A stretch of 64,000 nt of DNA from Flavobacterium antarcticum DSM 19726 (GCF_000419685.1 NZ_ATTM01000005.1:186001-250000), one strand, 5' to 3'; shown: positions 55,159 through 64,000, counted from the stretch's first letter. Notes: generated by a model from the sequence alone, not told the origin. A program made the numbers and translations.

Positions 55159-55815
55159 ATGGAAAAAATTCACGTTTATTTTATGCCCGGTCTTGCGGCA
55201 AGTTCGCTAATTTTTGAACGTATTGAATTGCCTAAAGACCAATTTGAAATTCACTTATTAGATTGGGAATTACCGTTAGTGAATGAAACTCTGACGCATT
55301 ATGCAGAGCGAATTTCGAAATTAGTCACAGAACCAAATCCTGTTCTAATAGGCGTTTCCTTTGGAGGTGTTTTAGTCCAAGAAATGGCACGCTTTCTGAA
55401 GGTTAGAAAACTGATTATTATTTCGAGTGTGAAAACTAATTTGGAAGTTCCGCTTCGAATGAAATTTGCAAAATCGACAAAAGCGTATAAATTATTGCCT
55501 ACAAGTTGGTTGCACAATGTAGAGTTATTAGCCAAATATTCCTTTGGAGATGCCATAAAAAAACGTTTAAAATTGTATGAAAAATATCTTTCCATTCGAG
55601 ACAAAGTATATCTAGATTGGGCGATTGAGCAAATGATTTTATGGGACCGAACCGAACCTGATAGAAATGTCGTTCACATTCACGGAACCTTGGACGAAGT
55701 ATTTCCTGTTAAAAATATTAATGATTATATTGCAGTTCCCGGCGGAACACATATTATGATTTTGAGTAAATTTAGATGGATGAACGAGAATCTTCCGAGA
55801 ATAATTTTAGAATAA
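55159..55815 (+). CDS. Alpha/beta hydrolase
   Basis: The 218-residue protein has the nucleophile elbow GVSFGG and the C-terminal histidine in GGTHIMI, with an aspartate in TLDEVFPV. It lacks a signal peptide. It is near the smallest size for the fold. Substrate unknown. Confidence 0.8.
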   Translation: MEKIHVYFMPGLAASSLIFERIELPKDQFEIHLLDWELPLVNETLTHYAERISKLVTEPNPVLIGVSFGGVLVQEMARFLKVRKLIIISSVKTNLEVPLRMKFAKSTKAYKLLPTSWLHNVELLAKYSFGDAIKKRLKLYEKYLSIRDKVYLDWAIEQMILWDRTEPDRNVVHIHGTLDEVFPVKNINDYIAVPGGTHIMILSKFRWMNENLPRIILE

Positions 55816-55858
55816 AAACAATAAATGCAGGAGTAAATCAGTTTAACTTCTATAATAG

Positions 55859-56758
55859 ATGAAAGATATGAACACGATAAAGAAAATAGGAAGTATAGTC
55901 GGATTGGTTTTAATCAGCGGCACTTTAATCCACTCGGTTGCTTACACAGAACCAAAATCGAATACTGAAATAGGAGGAAGGTATTATCCAACTTCGATTG
56001 ATTTCGCCGGAGAAAAAACACCTTTGCATTTAGCTGATGTAAAAGAGCGATTTGACCGCGAATTGATTGTGAATGCAAATTTGCATGGTTCCATGATCAT
56101 TATTACCAAACGTGCGAATCGGGAATTTCCCATAATTGAACCAATTTTGAAGAAATACGGCGTTCCGGATGATTTTAAATATTTGGCTGTAGCCGAAAGT
56201 GCTTTGGTAAACGCTACTTCATCAGTAGGAGCAAAAGGCTTTTGGCAATTTATGCCGGCGACTGCTAAAGAGTATGGAATGGAAGTTACCGATGAAGTAG
56301 ACGAACGGTATCATTTGATAAAATCGACTGAAGCTGCTTGTAAATACCTTGTGAATGCGAAAGAAAAAATGGGTTCATGGACTTTAGCTGCCGCTTCTTA
56401 TAATGGAGGTTTAGCAGGAGTCAACCGCCAAATCACAAGTCAAGGCGAAACGAATTACTACGATTTATTGCTAACGGAAGAAACCTATCGTTATGTTTTC
56501 AGGATTTTGGCATTGAAAGAAATTATGAAAAACCCCGTTATGTATGGGTTCACTTATACAAAAGATGAATTGTACAGCGGAATTCCAACAAAAAAAGTAG
56601 AAATAGATTCTTCAATTACTGATTTAGCCGCTTTCGCCAAACAGCAAGGAATCAATTATAAGATATTGAAAATTCACAATCCGTGGTTGCGCGATAAAAA
56701 GTTGACGAATACTTCTGGAAAGAAATACGTAATTGAAATTCCAACGAGCGGGTATTAA
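55859..56758 (+). CDS. Lytic transglycosylase (SLT domain)
   Basis: Peptidoglycan-cleaving enzyme of about 299 residues with an N-terminal signal anchor (residues 8-25). The SLT domain has the catalytic glutamate in AVAESALVN, AKGFWQFMPATAKEYG and AASYNGGLAGVNRQ, typical of family 1 enzymes. The last 60 residues (DLAAFAKQQGINYKILKIHN) look like a LysM-type binding part. ATG at 55859 or 55868 are both possible. It probably has a separate transcript from the hydrolase upstream. Confidence 0.9.
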   Translation: MKDMNTIKKIGSIVGLVLISGTLIHSVAYTEPKSNTEIGGRYYPTSIDFAGEKTPLHLADVKERFDRELIVNANLHGSMIIITKRANREFPIIEPILKKYGVPDDFKYLAVAESALVNATSSVGAKGFWQFMPATAKEYGMEVTDEVDERYHLIKSTEAACKYLVNAKEKMGSWTLAAASYNGGLAGVNRQITSQGETNYYDLLLTEETYRYVFRILALKEIMKNPVMYGFTYTKDELYSGIPTKKVEIDSSITDLAAFAKQQGINYKILKIHNPWLRDKKLTNTSGKKYVIEIPTSGY

Positions 56759-56763
56759 GGAAG

Positions 56764-56972
56764 TGGTCAGTGTTCAGGCTTTTAGTGTTCAGAATTTAAA
56801 AGAGTATTCATTATAAATTATTCGAAAATAATTCACAAAAAAATCCGCTTATGAATGTTTCAAAAGCGGATTTTCTATTTCAAATGTATTCTTGAATTGC
56901 GAATGATTACGAATAATCTGACGAATACTTACTTAAGACAACGACTGATTACTAATAACCTGAACACTGACC
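56764..56972. repeat. Inverted GTGGTCAGTGTTCAG words after the transglycosylase
   Basis: GTGGTCAGTGTTCAG at 56764 and CTGAACACTGACCAC near 56957-56972 form widely separated arms. The same word is repeated at 2131-2305. A terminator lies between them. Confidence 0.65.
56837..56876. terminator. Bidirectional terminator
   Basis: AAAATCCGCTT and AAGCGGATTTT with a 13-base loop, A-rich on the left and T-rich on the right. It lies between the convergent transglycosylase and TPR genes. Confidence 0.85.
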
Positions 56973-56973
56973 A

Positions 56974-57489
56974 CTAGATTTTCTTCATCTGGTCTTTCAT
57001 CATCTTAATTTGGTCTTTCAGCAAACCTTGTTTGTCTAATTTTTTAGCTTCGTTCAATAAGTTCGTAGCTTCTAATTTTCTTCTTCTCGTCATCGCTACT
57101 CCAGCAAGATTCAATTTCGCAATTGCTTTATCGGTATCCATTCCTAAACCAAGTTCTAACGCTTTTTTGAAATGCTTCTCCGCTTGCATGATGTTTGTTT
57201 GCGACAGCATCAAACCGTGTAAGTATTGAAAGTAACCTTGTTGTTTTCTAACTAACGCTGTTTCTGGATTTTTAATGTATGAAAGCCACTTTTGAGCACC
57301 GGGAAAATCTTGTTTTCGCAGTTTTAAAAAGGCCAAAAGGATAAATTCATTCTTAAAATACAAAAAGATGAAAATGGTAGACAGTAAAAGAAGGAAAATT
57401 CCATTCCCGATATTCTTTTCTGTAAATTGCCAAATCCCAGTAGCAATGATTAATCCGGCGATAATAAGCTTAATATTTCTGTGATACAT
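56974..57489 (-). CDS. Membrane protein with tetratricopeptide-like repeats
   Basis: The 171-residue protein has two N-terminal transmembrane helices (about residues 6-22 and 28-45) and a cytoplasmic or periplasmic helical region with TPR-like helices (YFQYLHGLMLSQTNIMQAEK and HFKKALELGLGMDTDKAIAK). Such proteins are widespread in Bacteroidetes and of unknown role. Confidence 0.75.
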   Translation of the reverse strand: MYHRNIKLIIAGLIIATGIWQFTEKNIGNGIFLLLLSTIFIFLYFKNEFILLAFLKLRKQDFPGAQKWLSYIKNPETALVRKQQGYFQYLHGLMLSQTNIMQAEKHFKKALELGLGMDTDKAIAKLNLAGVAMTRRRKLEATNLLNEAKKLDKQGLLKDQIKMMKDQMKKI

Positions 57490-57511
57490 AGTAGTTCTTT
57501 TATTGAGTTTG

Positions 57512-57519
57512 CAAATGTA
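57512..57519 (-). promoter_or_regulatory. Possible -7 box of the TPR protein gene
   Basis: Forward CAAATGTA is TACATTTG on the reverse strand, 22 bases before the ATG at 57489. The -33 part is not clear. Confidence 0.35.
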
Positions 57520-57553
57520 AGAAAATCATTTGAAAATATTTTTATAAAACCGC

Positions 57554-57583
57554 TTGCTTAAAAAAAAAACCTTTGTATATTTG
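57554..57583 (+). promoter_or_regulatory. Promoter of rpmH
   Basis: TTG at 57554-57556 and TATATTTG at 57576-57583 are 19 bases apart. The leader is about 75 bases. Confidence 0.85.
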
Positions 57584-57658
57584 CACTCGGTTTTAAGGCA
57601 AGAAAATCTTAAGAACCGTAATATAGAAATAAATTAAGATTTTTAAAGATACAAAGCA

Positions 57659-57820
57659 ATGAGCAAAAGAACATTTCAACCATCGAAAAGAAAAAGAAGA
57701 AATAAACACGGATTTATGGACAGAATGGAATCTGCGAACGGAAGAAAAGTTCTAGCACGTAGAAGAGCAAAAGGAAGACATAAATTGACTGTTTCTTGCG
57801 AGCCAAGACACAAAAAATAA
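57659..57820 (+). CDS. rpmH: 50S ribosomal protein L34
   Basis: A 53-residue frame from ATG 57659: [20 protein letters not shown], then [20 protein letters not shown] and a short tail [11 protein letters not shown]. All L34 hallmarks are present. The tail is longer than in E. coli, as in many Bacteroidetes. It is flanked by a consensus promoter and a clear terminator, so it is monocistronic. The usual neighbours (rnpA, yidC) are not present. Confidence 0.97.
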   Translation: MSKRTFQPSKRKRRNKHGFMDRMESANGRKVLARRRAKGRHKLTVSCEPRHKK

Positions 57821-57842
57821 TGATTAGATTCTAATCAATATC

Positions 57843-57878
57843 AAGCCGTTACTTTTATTAGTAGCGGCTTTTTTTTAA
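57843..57878 (+). terminator. rpmH terminator
   Basis: AAGCCGTTACT and AGTAGCGGCTT around TTTATT, with one G-T pair and a run of eight or nine T. Confidence 0.9.
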
Positions 57879-57918
57879 AGTTTTTTATAAAATATTGATT
57901 AAATTTAGGGTTTGTTTC

Positions 57919-58019
57919 AGGAGCTATTTCCTGCTATCCGCTAAATCTTTTTAATTTTAAAGAAAAATTAAAAAGGATACCGCTATCAGTCCCGAGATTT
58001 CGGGATAGGGTCTGCGGTA
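57919..58019 (+). repeat. Palindromic intergenic element upstream of carB
   Basis: GGAGCTATTTCCTGCTATCC and GGATACCGCTATCAGTCCCG flank a perfect hairpin (CTTTTTAATTTT and AAAATTAAAAAG, 57947-57975), followed by CCCGA and TCGGG. I recall near-identical elements scattered between genes in other flavobacteria. It lies in the carB leader region, so it may end up in its transcript. Confidence 0.7.
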
Positions 58020-58078
58020 AAACAGAAACTCACTTTTTTAAAATACAACAACACAACAACACACAAAATATAACTACT

Positions 58079-60934
58079 ATGCCGAAAGACAATTCAATCA
58101 AATCGCTTTTAATAATTGGTTCAGGACCTATTGTAATCGGACAAGCATGCGAATTCGATTATGCAGGTTCACAATCCGCTCGTTCCATTCGTGAGGAAGG
58201 AATCGAAGTTATTTTAATCAATTCCAATCCGGCAACGATTATGACCGACCCATCAATGGCGGATCACGTGTATTTATTGCCATTGACAACGAAATCTTTA
58301 ATTCAAATTCTTAAAGAACATCCACAAATTGATGCCGTTTTGCCAACAATGGGTGGACAAACGGCTTTAAACTTGTGTTTAGAAGCAGATGAAAAAGGAA
58401 TTTGGGAAGATTTTGGTGTACGATTAATTGGAGTGGACATTAATGCAATTAACGTAACAGAAGATCGTGAACAATTCAAACAGTTGTTACATAAAATTGG
58501 TGTTCCAACAGCACCAGCAAAAACGGCAACTTCTTTCTTGCAAGGAAAAGAAATCGCACAGGAATTTGGTTTTCCCTTAGTAATTCGTCCTTCATTTACT
58601 TTAGGAGGAACAGGAGCTGCTTTTGTACATACCAAGGAAGAATTCGACGAAAAACTTTCGTACGGACTTGAAATGTCGCCCATACACGAAGTATTAATTG
58701 ACAAAGCATTGATCGGTTGGAAAGAGTACGAATTGGAGCTTTTGCGCGACCAAAACGATAATGTGGTAATTATCTGTTCCATTGAAAATATGGACCCGAT
58801 GGGAATTCATACAGGAGATTCAATTACGGTAGCTCCAGCAATGACGTTATCAGATACGACTTTCCAAAAAATGCGCGACATGGCGATTTTGATGATGCGA
58901 AGTATCGGAAATTTTGCAGGAGGTTGTAACGTACAATTTGCCGTTTCGCCAGACGAAAAAGAAGATATTGTGGCAATTGAAATCAATCCACGTGTCTCTC
59001 GTTCATCCGCCTTGGCTTCAAAAGCGACAGGTTATCCAATTGCAAAAATCGCTTCGAAATTAGCTTTGGGTTACACATTAGATGAATTGCAAAACCAAAT
59101 TACAAAATCAACTTCTGCTTTATTCGAGCCGACTTTAGATTATGTAATCGTAAAAATACCACGTTGGAACTTTGATAAATTCGAAGGTGCAGACCGAACG
59201 TTAGGGCTTCAAATGAAATCGGTTGGTGAAGTGATGGGAATTGGACGTTCGTTCCAAGAAGCATTGCACAAAGCGACACAATCATTAGAGATCAAACGAA
59301 ATGGCTTGGGAGCTGACGGAAAAGGGTACAAAAATTACGAACAAATCATTGAGAAGCTAACTTTTGCAAGTTGGGACCGAGTTTTCGTAATTTATGATGC
59401 CATTCAAATGGGAATTCCATTAAGCAGAATCCACGAAATCACTAAAATAGACATGTGGTTCTTGAAGCAATACGAAGAACTTTATATTTTAGAACGCGAA
59501 ATTTCAAATTTCAAAATTGATACACTTCCTAAAGAATTACTTTTAGAAGCAAAACAAAAAGGATTTGCCGACAGACAAATCGCTCACATGATGGGTTGTT
59601 TAGAAAGTCAGATTTATAAATTACGTGAGGACAAAAACATCAACCGTGTTTACAAATTAGTAGATACGTGTGCGGCTGAATTCCCAGCATTGACGCCTTA
59701 TTATTATTCGACTTTTGAAGCAGAAGTAGAAAAAGCAGACGGAACAAGATACGTTCACAATGAAAGTATTGTAACGGATAAGAAAAAAGTAATTGTTCTT
59801 GGTTCAGGTCCAAATAGAATTGGGCAAGGAATTGAATTTGATTATTCTTGTGTTCACGGGGTTTTAGCTGCAAAAGAATGTGGTTACGAAACCATCATGA
59901 TTAATTGTAATCCTGAAACGGTTTCAACTGATTTTGATACAGCTGATAAATTATACTTCGAACCTGTTTTTTGGGAACACATTTACGATATCATCCGTCA
60001 TGAAAAACCAGAAGGAGTAATTGTACAATTAGGAGGACAAACGGCTTTAAAATTAGCTGAAAAACTTTCAAAATACGGAATTAAAATTCTTGGAACTAGC
60101 TTTGACGCTTTAGATTTAGCGGAAGATAGAGGCCGTTTCTCTGAATTATTGACAACTTTAAATATTCCTTTCCCAAAATTCGGAATTGCTGAAAGTGCCG
60201 ACCAAGCTTCTAAACTAGCAGATACATTAGATTTTCCATTATTAGTTCGTCCTTCTTACGTTTTGGGTGGACAGGGAATGAAAATTGTCATCAACAAACA
60301 AGAATTAGAAGAACATGTAATTGATTTATTGAAATCAATTCCTGGAAATAAATTATTATTAGATCATTATTTAGATGGTGCAATTGAAGCAGAAGCTGAT
60401 GCAATTTGTGATGCAGATGGAAATGTGTACATCATCGGAATCATGGAGCATATTGAGCCTTGTGGCGTCCATTCAGGAGATTCGAACGCAACTTTGCCAC
60501 CGTTTAATTTAGGTGAATTTGTAATGCAACAAATTAAAGAACATACCATTAACATTGCAAGAGCATTGAAAACGGTTGGTTTAATCAACGTTCAATTTGC
60601 AATCAAAGATGATACGGTTTTCATTATCGAAGCAAATCCTAGAGCTTCTCGAACTGTTCCTTTTATTGCAAAAGCGTACGGCGAACCGTATGTAAATTAC
60701 GCTACGAAAGTAATGTTGGGTCATAATAAAGTGACGGATTTCAAATTCAATCCGCAACTTAAAGGATATGCAATTAAGCAACCTGTATTCTCATTTAGTA
60801 AGTTCAAAAATGTAAATAAAGCATTGGGTCCAGAGATGAAATCAACAGGTGAAAGCATCTTGTTTATTGATGATTTAAAAGACGATCAGTTTTACGAATT
60901 GTATTCAAGACGTAAGATGTACTTAAGTAAATAA
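58079..60934 (+). CDS. carB: Carbamoyl-phosphate synthase large subunit
   Basis: Makes carbamoyl phosphate from bicarbonate, ammonia and two ATP for pyrimidine and arginine synthesis. The 951-residue protein has two homologous ATP-grasp halves, each opening with a PGMase-like motif (GSGPIVIGQACEFDY near residue 13 and GSGPNRIGQGIEFDYS near 575) and holding RPSFTLGGTG or RPSYVLGGQG. It ends soon after the second ATP-grasp domain (about 951 residues against 1073 in E. coli), so the C-terminal MGS-type allosteric domain is missing. The small subunit gene is not adjacent. A repeat element and an AC-rich leader lie upstream. Confidence 0.95.
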   Translation: MPKDNSIKSLLIIGSGPIVIGQACEFDYAGSQSARSIREEGIEVILINSNPATIMTDPSMADHVYLLPLTTKSLIQILKEHPQIDAVLPTMGGQTALNLCLEADEKGIWEDFGVRLIGVDINAINVTEDREQFKQLLHKIGVPTAPAKTATSFLQGKEIAQEFGFPLVIRPSFTLGGTGAAFVHTKEEFDEKLSYGLEMSPIHEVLIDKALIGWKEYELELLRDQNDNVVIICSIENMDPMGIHTGDSITVAPAMTLSDTTFQKMRDMAILMMRSIGNFAGGCNVQFAVSPDEKEDIVAIEINPRVSRSSALASKATGYPIAKIASKLALGYTLDELQNQITKSTSALFEPTLDYVIVKIPRWNFDKFEGADRTLGLQMKSVGEVMGIGRSFQEALHKATQSLEIKRNGLGADGKGYKNYEQIIEKLTFASWDRVFVIYDAIQMGIPLSRIHEITKIDMWFLKQYEELYILEREISNFKIDTLPKELLLEAKQKGFADRQIAHMMGCLESQIYKLREDKNINRVYKLVDTCAAEFPALTPYYYSTFEAEVEKADGTRYVHNESIVTDKKKVIVLGSGPNRIGQGIEFDYSCVHGVLAAKECGYETIMINCNPETVSTDFDTADKLYFEPVFWEHIYDIIRHEKPEGVIVQLGGQTALKLAEKLSKYGIKILGTSFDALDLAEDRGRFSELLTTLNIPFPKFGIAESADQASKLADTLDFPLLVRPSYVLGGQGMKIVINKQELEEHVIDLLKSIPGNKLLLDHYLDGAIEAEADAICDADGNVYIIGIMEHIEPCGVHSGDSNATLPPFNLGEFVMQQIKEHTINIARALKTVGLINVQFAIKDDTVFIIEANPRASRTVPFIAKAYGEPYVNYATKVMLGHNKVTDFKFNPQLKGYAIKQPVFSFSKFKNVNKALGPEMKSTGESILFIDDLKDDQFYELYSRRKMYLSK

Positions 60935-60950
60935 TAAATAGCTTATATTT

Positions 60951-60988
60951 AAAAAAGTCTCTTTTCGTTGTGGAAAGAGACTTTTTTT
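60951..60988. terminator. carB terminator
   Basis: AAAAGTCTCTTTTC and GAAAGAGACTTTT with a short loop, flanked by A and T runs. It lies between the convergent carB and thioesterase genes and may serve both. Confidence 0.88.
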
Positions 60989-61067
60989 ATGTGGTAAATT
61001 TGGTTTTATTTTAGAATAAAGTACTCGCTTCTGGTTTTGAAATGGTCTTTAATTCCAGATTAAAGTG

Positions 61068-61604
61068 TTATTTGATTTCAACGTTGAAGTCTTGAAAAAG
61101 TTGGTGCATTTCGATTGTATCAAAATCACGTTCAAAAGCTACTTTAGGATTTGTTTTCTTTAATTTGGTTTGCTGAATTCCGTTATAAAAACGCCTGATT
61201 TCATCTTCAGTAGAAATCGTTAATCCCGGTACTTTAATCGTTTTTCCTTCATCATCTTTGGCAACCATCGTAAAATAAGAAGAGTTACAATGCTTGCAAG
61301 TTCCCGTTCTGATATTTTCAGATTCTACGCGAATACCCACAATCATGGAGCTGTTTCCAACAAAGTTCACAGAAGCTTTTAAAGTAACTAACTCGCCAAT
61401 TTCGATAGGATTTAAAAAGTTTACCGTATCAACAGAAGCGGTGACACAATAATATCCTGAAAATTTGGACGCACTTGCAAATGCAATTTGATCCATCAGT
61501 GAGAGTATAAATCCACCGTGAATTTTTCCACTAAAATTAGAGTGTGACGGTAACATAAGTTCCGATAAAGTCACTCTTGAGGCTTCGACAGGTTTGAAAA
61601 TCAT
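61068..61604 (-). CDS. Acyl-CoA thioesterase, hotdog fold
   Basis: The 178-residue protein is of the YciA/BFIT-like thioesterase family: HSNFSGKIHGGFILSLMDQI (catalytic Asp) and NFLNPIEIGELVTLKASVNF, with the VGNSSMIVGIRVESEN strand. An extra C-terminal tail of about 45 residues follows. A short cysteine pair, CKHCNSSY, in a loop is unusual for the fold. Substrate chain length unknown. Confidence 0.85.
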   Translation of the reverse strand: MIFKPVEASRVTLSELMLPSHSNFSGKIHGGFILSLMDQIAFASASKFSGYYCVTASVDTVNFLNPIEIGELVTLKASVNFVGNSSMIVGIRVESENIRTGTCKHCNSSYFTMVAKDDEGKTIKVPGLTISTEDEIRRFYNGIQQTKLKKTNPKVAFERDFDTIEMHQLFQDFNVEIK

Positions 61605-61642
61605 TTTATTTTGTTTTTGTAAACTAAATATAACAACTAATT

Positions 61643-62998
61643 TTAAGATTCCCTATCTTCTTCAGTAATAAGTAAATTTTCAGGTAGGCTTTTATTGGTT
61701 TTCGCACCCATTTTTTTGAGTTTCTGAACGCTATTGACTAAGTTCCCTTTCCCTTCCACCAATTTATTCATCGCTAAACTATATTCCGATTTTGCATCGT
61801 CTAATTTTCTGCCAATTTTTTCCATGTCGGTGATGAACCCATAAAACTTATCATACAAAGCACCTGCTTGTCTCGCAATTTCGTAGGCATTTTGTTGTTG
61901 CTTTTGATTTGTCCAAATACTATCAATTGTGCGAAGTGTGGCAAGTAATGTCGTGGGAGTTACAATAATGATGTTTTGTTCAAATGCTTTGTTGTATAAA
62001 AAGCTGTCGTTATTTAATGCGGTAGCAAAAGCGGCTTCAATCGGGACAAATAGCAATACAAAATCCGGACTTTCGATGTCGTATATGGTATGGTAATTTT
62101 TTGAACTCAGTTGCTCAACATGCTTTTTCAAGGATGCAATGTGTTCGTTGAGGTAGTTTTTTCTCAAATGTTCGTCTTCTTCGTTAACGAATTTCTCGTA
62201 AGCAACCAGCGATACTTTTGAGTCAATGATCATTTTTTTACCTTCCGGCAAATGAATGACCACATCAGGAATTCGCTTCTGACCTTCTATTTCAAAAGTT
62301 TGTTGCACCTCGTATTCCCGACCTTTTTCCAACCCTGACTTTTCTAAAACACGTTCAAGAACCAATTCGCCCCAATTCCCTTGCATTTTATTATCGCCTT
62401 TCAAGGCTTTTGTCAAGTTCATCGTTTCCTTATTCATCAAAACGTTCAAATCCTTGAGTCCCAAAATTTGTTGGCGCAAAGCCGCATGATAGTCAATGCT
62501 TTCCTTATGTGTGTCTTCGACCTTTTTTTCAAAATTCAGAATTTTATCCTGCAAAGGAGCTAAAATAGTTTTTAGATTCTCTTGATTTTGAAGTGTGAAT
62601 TTGGTGCTTTTTTCTTCTAAAATTTTATTGGCCAAATTCTCAAATTCCGTTGTGAATTTCTTTTGTAAATCTTCAACCTCACTTTTTTGTTCTCTATGTC
62701 GTTCAAATAAGTGATCAAAATCTGCTTCTTTTTTAGATAGCTGAATGGCTAAAACTTCCTTTTCAGTGCGAATTTGTTCGCGATCAATTTGAATTTGAGT
62801 GTTCTGTTTCTGCAAAAAGTCGTGCATTCGATTTTGCTCTTCTTTTGTCACAGAAATTTGATGCTCCAGTTGCCTAATCTGCTCAACGTAAACTTGTTTT
62901 TCTGTTGAATTTTTAGAGGCAACAAACCATTTGGCGAACATAAAACCAAAAATGAAGCTTAAAACTCCAACTAGAACCGCAATCAAAATCTCATTCAT
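61643..62998 (-). CDS. rmuC: RmuC DNA recombination family protein
   Basis: The 451-residue protein has one N-terminal transmembrane segment, a long coiled-coil (about 25-150) and the RmuC nuclease-like domain with QGNWGELVLERVLEKSGLEK, DVVIHLPEGKKMIIDSKVSL and VTPTTLLATLRTI. The family limits inversions at short repeats in E. coli. Activity here is not shown. It may matter for the many repeats in this genome, but that is speculation. Confidence 0.9.
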   Translation of the reverse strand: MNEILIAVLVGVLSFIFGFMFAKWFVASKNSTEKQVYVEQIRQLEHQISVTKEEQNRMHDFLQKQNTQIQIDREQIRTEKEVLAIQLSKKEADFDHLFERHREQKSEVEDLQKKFTTEFENLANKILEEKSTKFTLQNQENLKTILAPLQDKILNFEKKVEDTHKESIDYHAALRQQILGLKDLNVLMNKETMNLTKALKGDNKMQGNWGELVLERVLEKSGLEKGREYEVQQTFEIEGQKRIPDVVIHLPEGKKMIIDSKVSLVAYEKFVNEEDEHLRKNYLNEHIASLKKHVEQLSSKNYHTIYDIESPDFVLLFVPIEAAFATALNNDSFLYNKAFEQNIIIVTPTTLLATLRTIDSIWTNQKQQQNAYEIARQAGALYDKFYGFITDMEKIGRKLDDAKSEYSLAMNKLVEGKGNLVNSVQKLKKMGAKTNKSLPENLLITEEDRES

Positions 62999-63111
62999 AT
63001 TTTTAATTTAGGATAGAATACACGAACAGAAATCTACAAAAAAATATATTGATGTTCTTCATTGTTTCAAGAAAAAAAAAATTATTTAATACTACTTCTT
63101 TTAATTTTTTG

Positions 63112-63147
63112 GCACAAAAAAAACGATTCCTTTTGAGAAATCGTTTT
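63112..63147 (-). terminator. Terminator of the small membrane protein gene
   Basis: AAAACGATT and AATCGTTTT around CCTTTTGAGA, with an A run on the forward left side, which is the T run of reverse-strand RNA. Confidence 0.85.
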
Positions 63148-63171
63148 GTGAATTTTAGTTTTTATATAAGC

Positions 63172-63441
63172 TTATGACATTCCAAATTGGTGGTCAAATT
63201 CTTTATTGGAAATCCGTTTAGCAGAGTAACTGTTGTATATAATGGTTTTTACATTTTTTCTTTGTTGCAATAATATTGGGTAATTGATCAAAACGCCCAC
63301 GATGCAAATTAACATTAGAATCACTAATAATGACATGTAAATCAAGAAATTCATTTCCATTGAAGGACGAAAATCGGTGATTAAAAAGAAGCCAGCTCCG
63401 ATGAAGACTACTATTGACAGGATTAGAGATACTATTTTCAT
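63172..63441 (-). CDS. Small membrane protein, 89 residues
   Basis: Two transmembrane helices (about residues 5-23 and 33-55) and a charged C-terminus (QQRKNVKTIIYNSYSAKRIS). It is not recognised as a named family and lacks a signal cleavage site. Monocistronic, with its own terminator. Confidence 0.65.
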   Translation of the reverse strand: MKIVSLILSIVVFIGAGFFLITDFRPSMEMNFLIYMSLLVILMLICIVGVLINYPILLQQRKNVKTIIYNSYSAKRISNKEFDHQFGMS

Positions 63442-63624
63442 AACGCGTGTTTTATTGATTTTTCTTACTGCTAAATTACAACTACTATTATATGAGATGC
63501 TTATGTGATTTTTGCTTTATCTTATACAATTTCATTGGGATATATTTAACTATACGAAAATAAAATACGTACGGTTTTCTAGAAGTGAAAAAACAATAAA
63601 TATAGTATGATTTAAAATACAAAC

Positions 63625-63656
63625 GAGTCCTAATTTCTACGTAGAAATTAGGACTC
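63625..63656 (-). terminator. Perfect 32-bp palindrome, likely terminator
   Basis: GAGTCCTAATTTCTAC followed directly by its complement GTAGAAATTAGGACTC. It stands just after the stop of the partial gene at 63677. The downstream side on the reverse strand is moderately T-rich. Confidence 0.7.
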
Positions 63657-63676
63657 ATTTACATTAAATTCTTTGA

Positions 63677-64000
63677 TTATGAGTCTTTTATGTTGCCTCG
63701 ATTTTCTTGATTTTTTTTATTTTTATCCGGAAATTCATCTGGATTCGGGTTGGAATTAAAATCTTTGTGTTCTGCTGTTTCAGGTGTTTGATGAATAGAT
63801 TCTGTGGGATAATCCACTTTTGGAGCGGATTTTGAGTCTTCCAAATTCTTTTCAACATAGCGTGCTCGATCAACTTGAATTACCTTTCCATGATCATCTT
63901 TCTCGAATTCTTTTTTCAAATCTGCAGTTGAAGTATTTTCTTTTTCCACGAAATTTTTTCCGCTGAAACCTTCATTTACAGGTTGTGCACTTTTGGAATT
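63677..64000 (-). CDS. Partial hydrophilic protein, runs off the window
   Basis: The frame is open to the right end of the window, so the start is unknown; GTG at 63949 is only one possible start. At least 107 residues are visible, all hydrophilic and low-complexity: SKSAQPVNEGFSGKNF near the window edge and later STADLKKEFEKDDHGKVIQV and DFNSNPNPDEFPDKNKKNQE. No transmembrane segments or domains. It is probably disordered. Confidence 0.6.
   Translation of the reverse strand, partial: NSKSAQPVNEGFSGKNFVEKENTSTADLKKEFEKDDHGKVIQVDRARYVEKNLEDSKSAPKVDYPTESIHQTPETAEHKDFNSNPNPDEFPDKNKKNQENRGNIKDS

Overview
The window is chromosomal DNA of a member of the Bacteroidetes, most likely the family Flavobacteriaceae and probably close to Flavobacterium. 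This rests on Bacteroidetes-type promoters (TTG, about 19 bases, TAnnTTTG), A-rich sequence instead of Shine-Dalgarno sites, lipoproteins with short Cys-Lys boxes, a type B L31 protein, a TonB-dependent receptor with a carboxypeptidase-like N-terminal domain, and a 6S-type RNA between zapA and rny. No tRNA, rRNA, CRISPR array or transposase was seen.

Positions 1-34,500 are a surface-polysaccharide (capsule or O-antigen) locus built from modules separated by repeat-filled spacers. The first module is ugd (734-2131). A 20-kb strongly AT-rich block (3014 to about 23,100) follows. It holds sugar-nucleotide synthesis (a cytidylyltransferase-like gene, two epimerases, a TviB-like dehydrogenase and rfbBCDA for dTDP-L-rhamnose), a three-domain nucleotidyltransferase/kinase/kinase protein, a Wzx flippase, a Wzy polymerase, three glycosyltransferases, two hexapeptide acyltransferases, a probable dTDP-rhamnose 4-epimerase, a WecA-like initiating transferase and a WxcM-like cupin. 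The block ends in a second initiating sugar transferase that is broken by a stop codon. The last module is less AT-rich: a PglE-like aminotransferase, a CapD/WbpM-like dehydratase, a Wza-like exporter and a Wzc-like co-polymerase (26,810-33,228).

The spacers (1-733, 2132-3013, 23,593-26,809 and 33,254-34,500) contain repeats that the rest of the window almost lacks: a 340-360 bp direct repeat on both sides of the variable block, six copies of a 65-bp unit, hairpin elements, three tandem 160-bp units and several families of heptanucleotide tandem repeats. The arrangement suggests exchange of the polysaccharide cassette by recombination between repeats.

Positions 34,500-64,000 are mostly housekeeping: rny, 6S RNA, zapA and a coiled-coil partner; an M23 peptidase, a TonB-dependent receptor and a lipoprotein; a reverse-strand run (GT2 glycosyltransferase, ORF6N protein, phosphohexomutase, ABC exporter, a 59-residue membrane protein, DUF2971 protein); rpmE; a GlmU-like protein; an oligopeptide-binding lipoprotein; mtaB; a lytic transglycosylase; rpmH; carB; a hotdog thioesterase; rmuC; and a partial hydrophilic ORF leaving the window on the right.

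The least expected signals are a pair of related perfect DNA palindromes, one inside and one just upstream of the ORF6N gene; the direct repeats around the variable block; the double-kinase fusion protein; and the Gly-Tyr repeat tail of the Wzc-like kinase.
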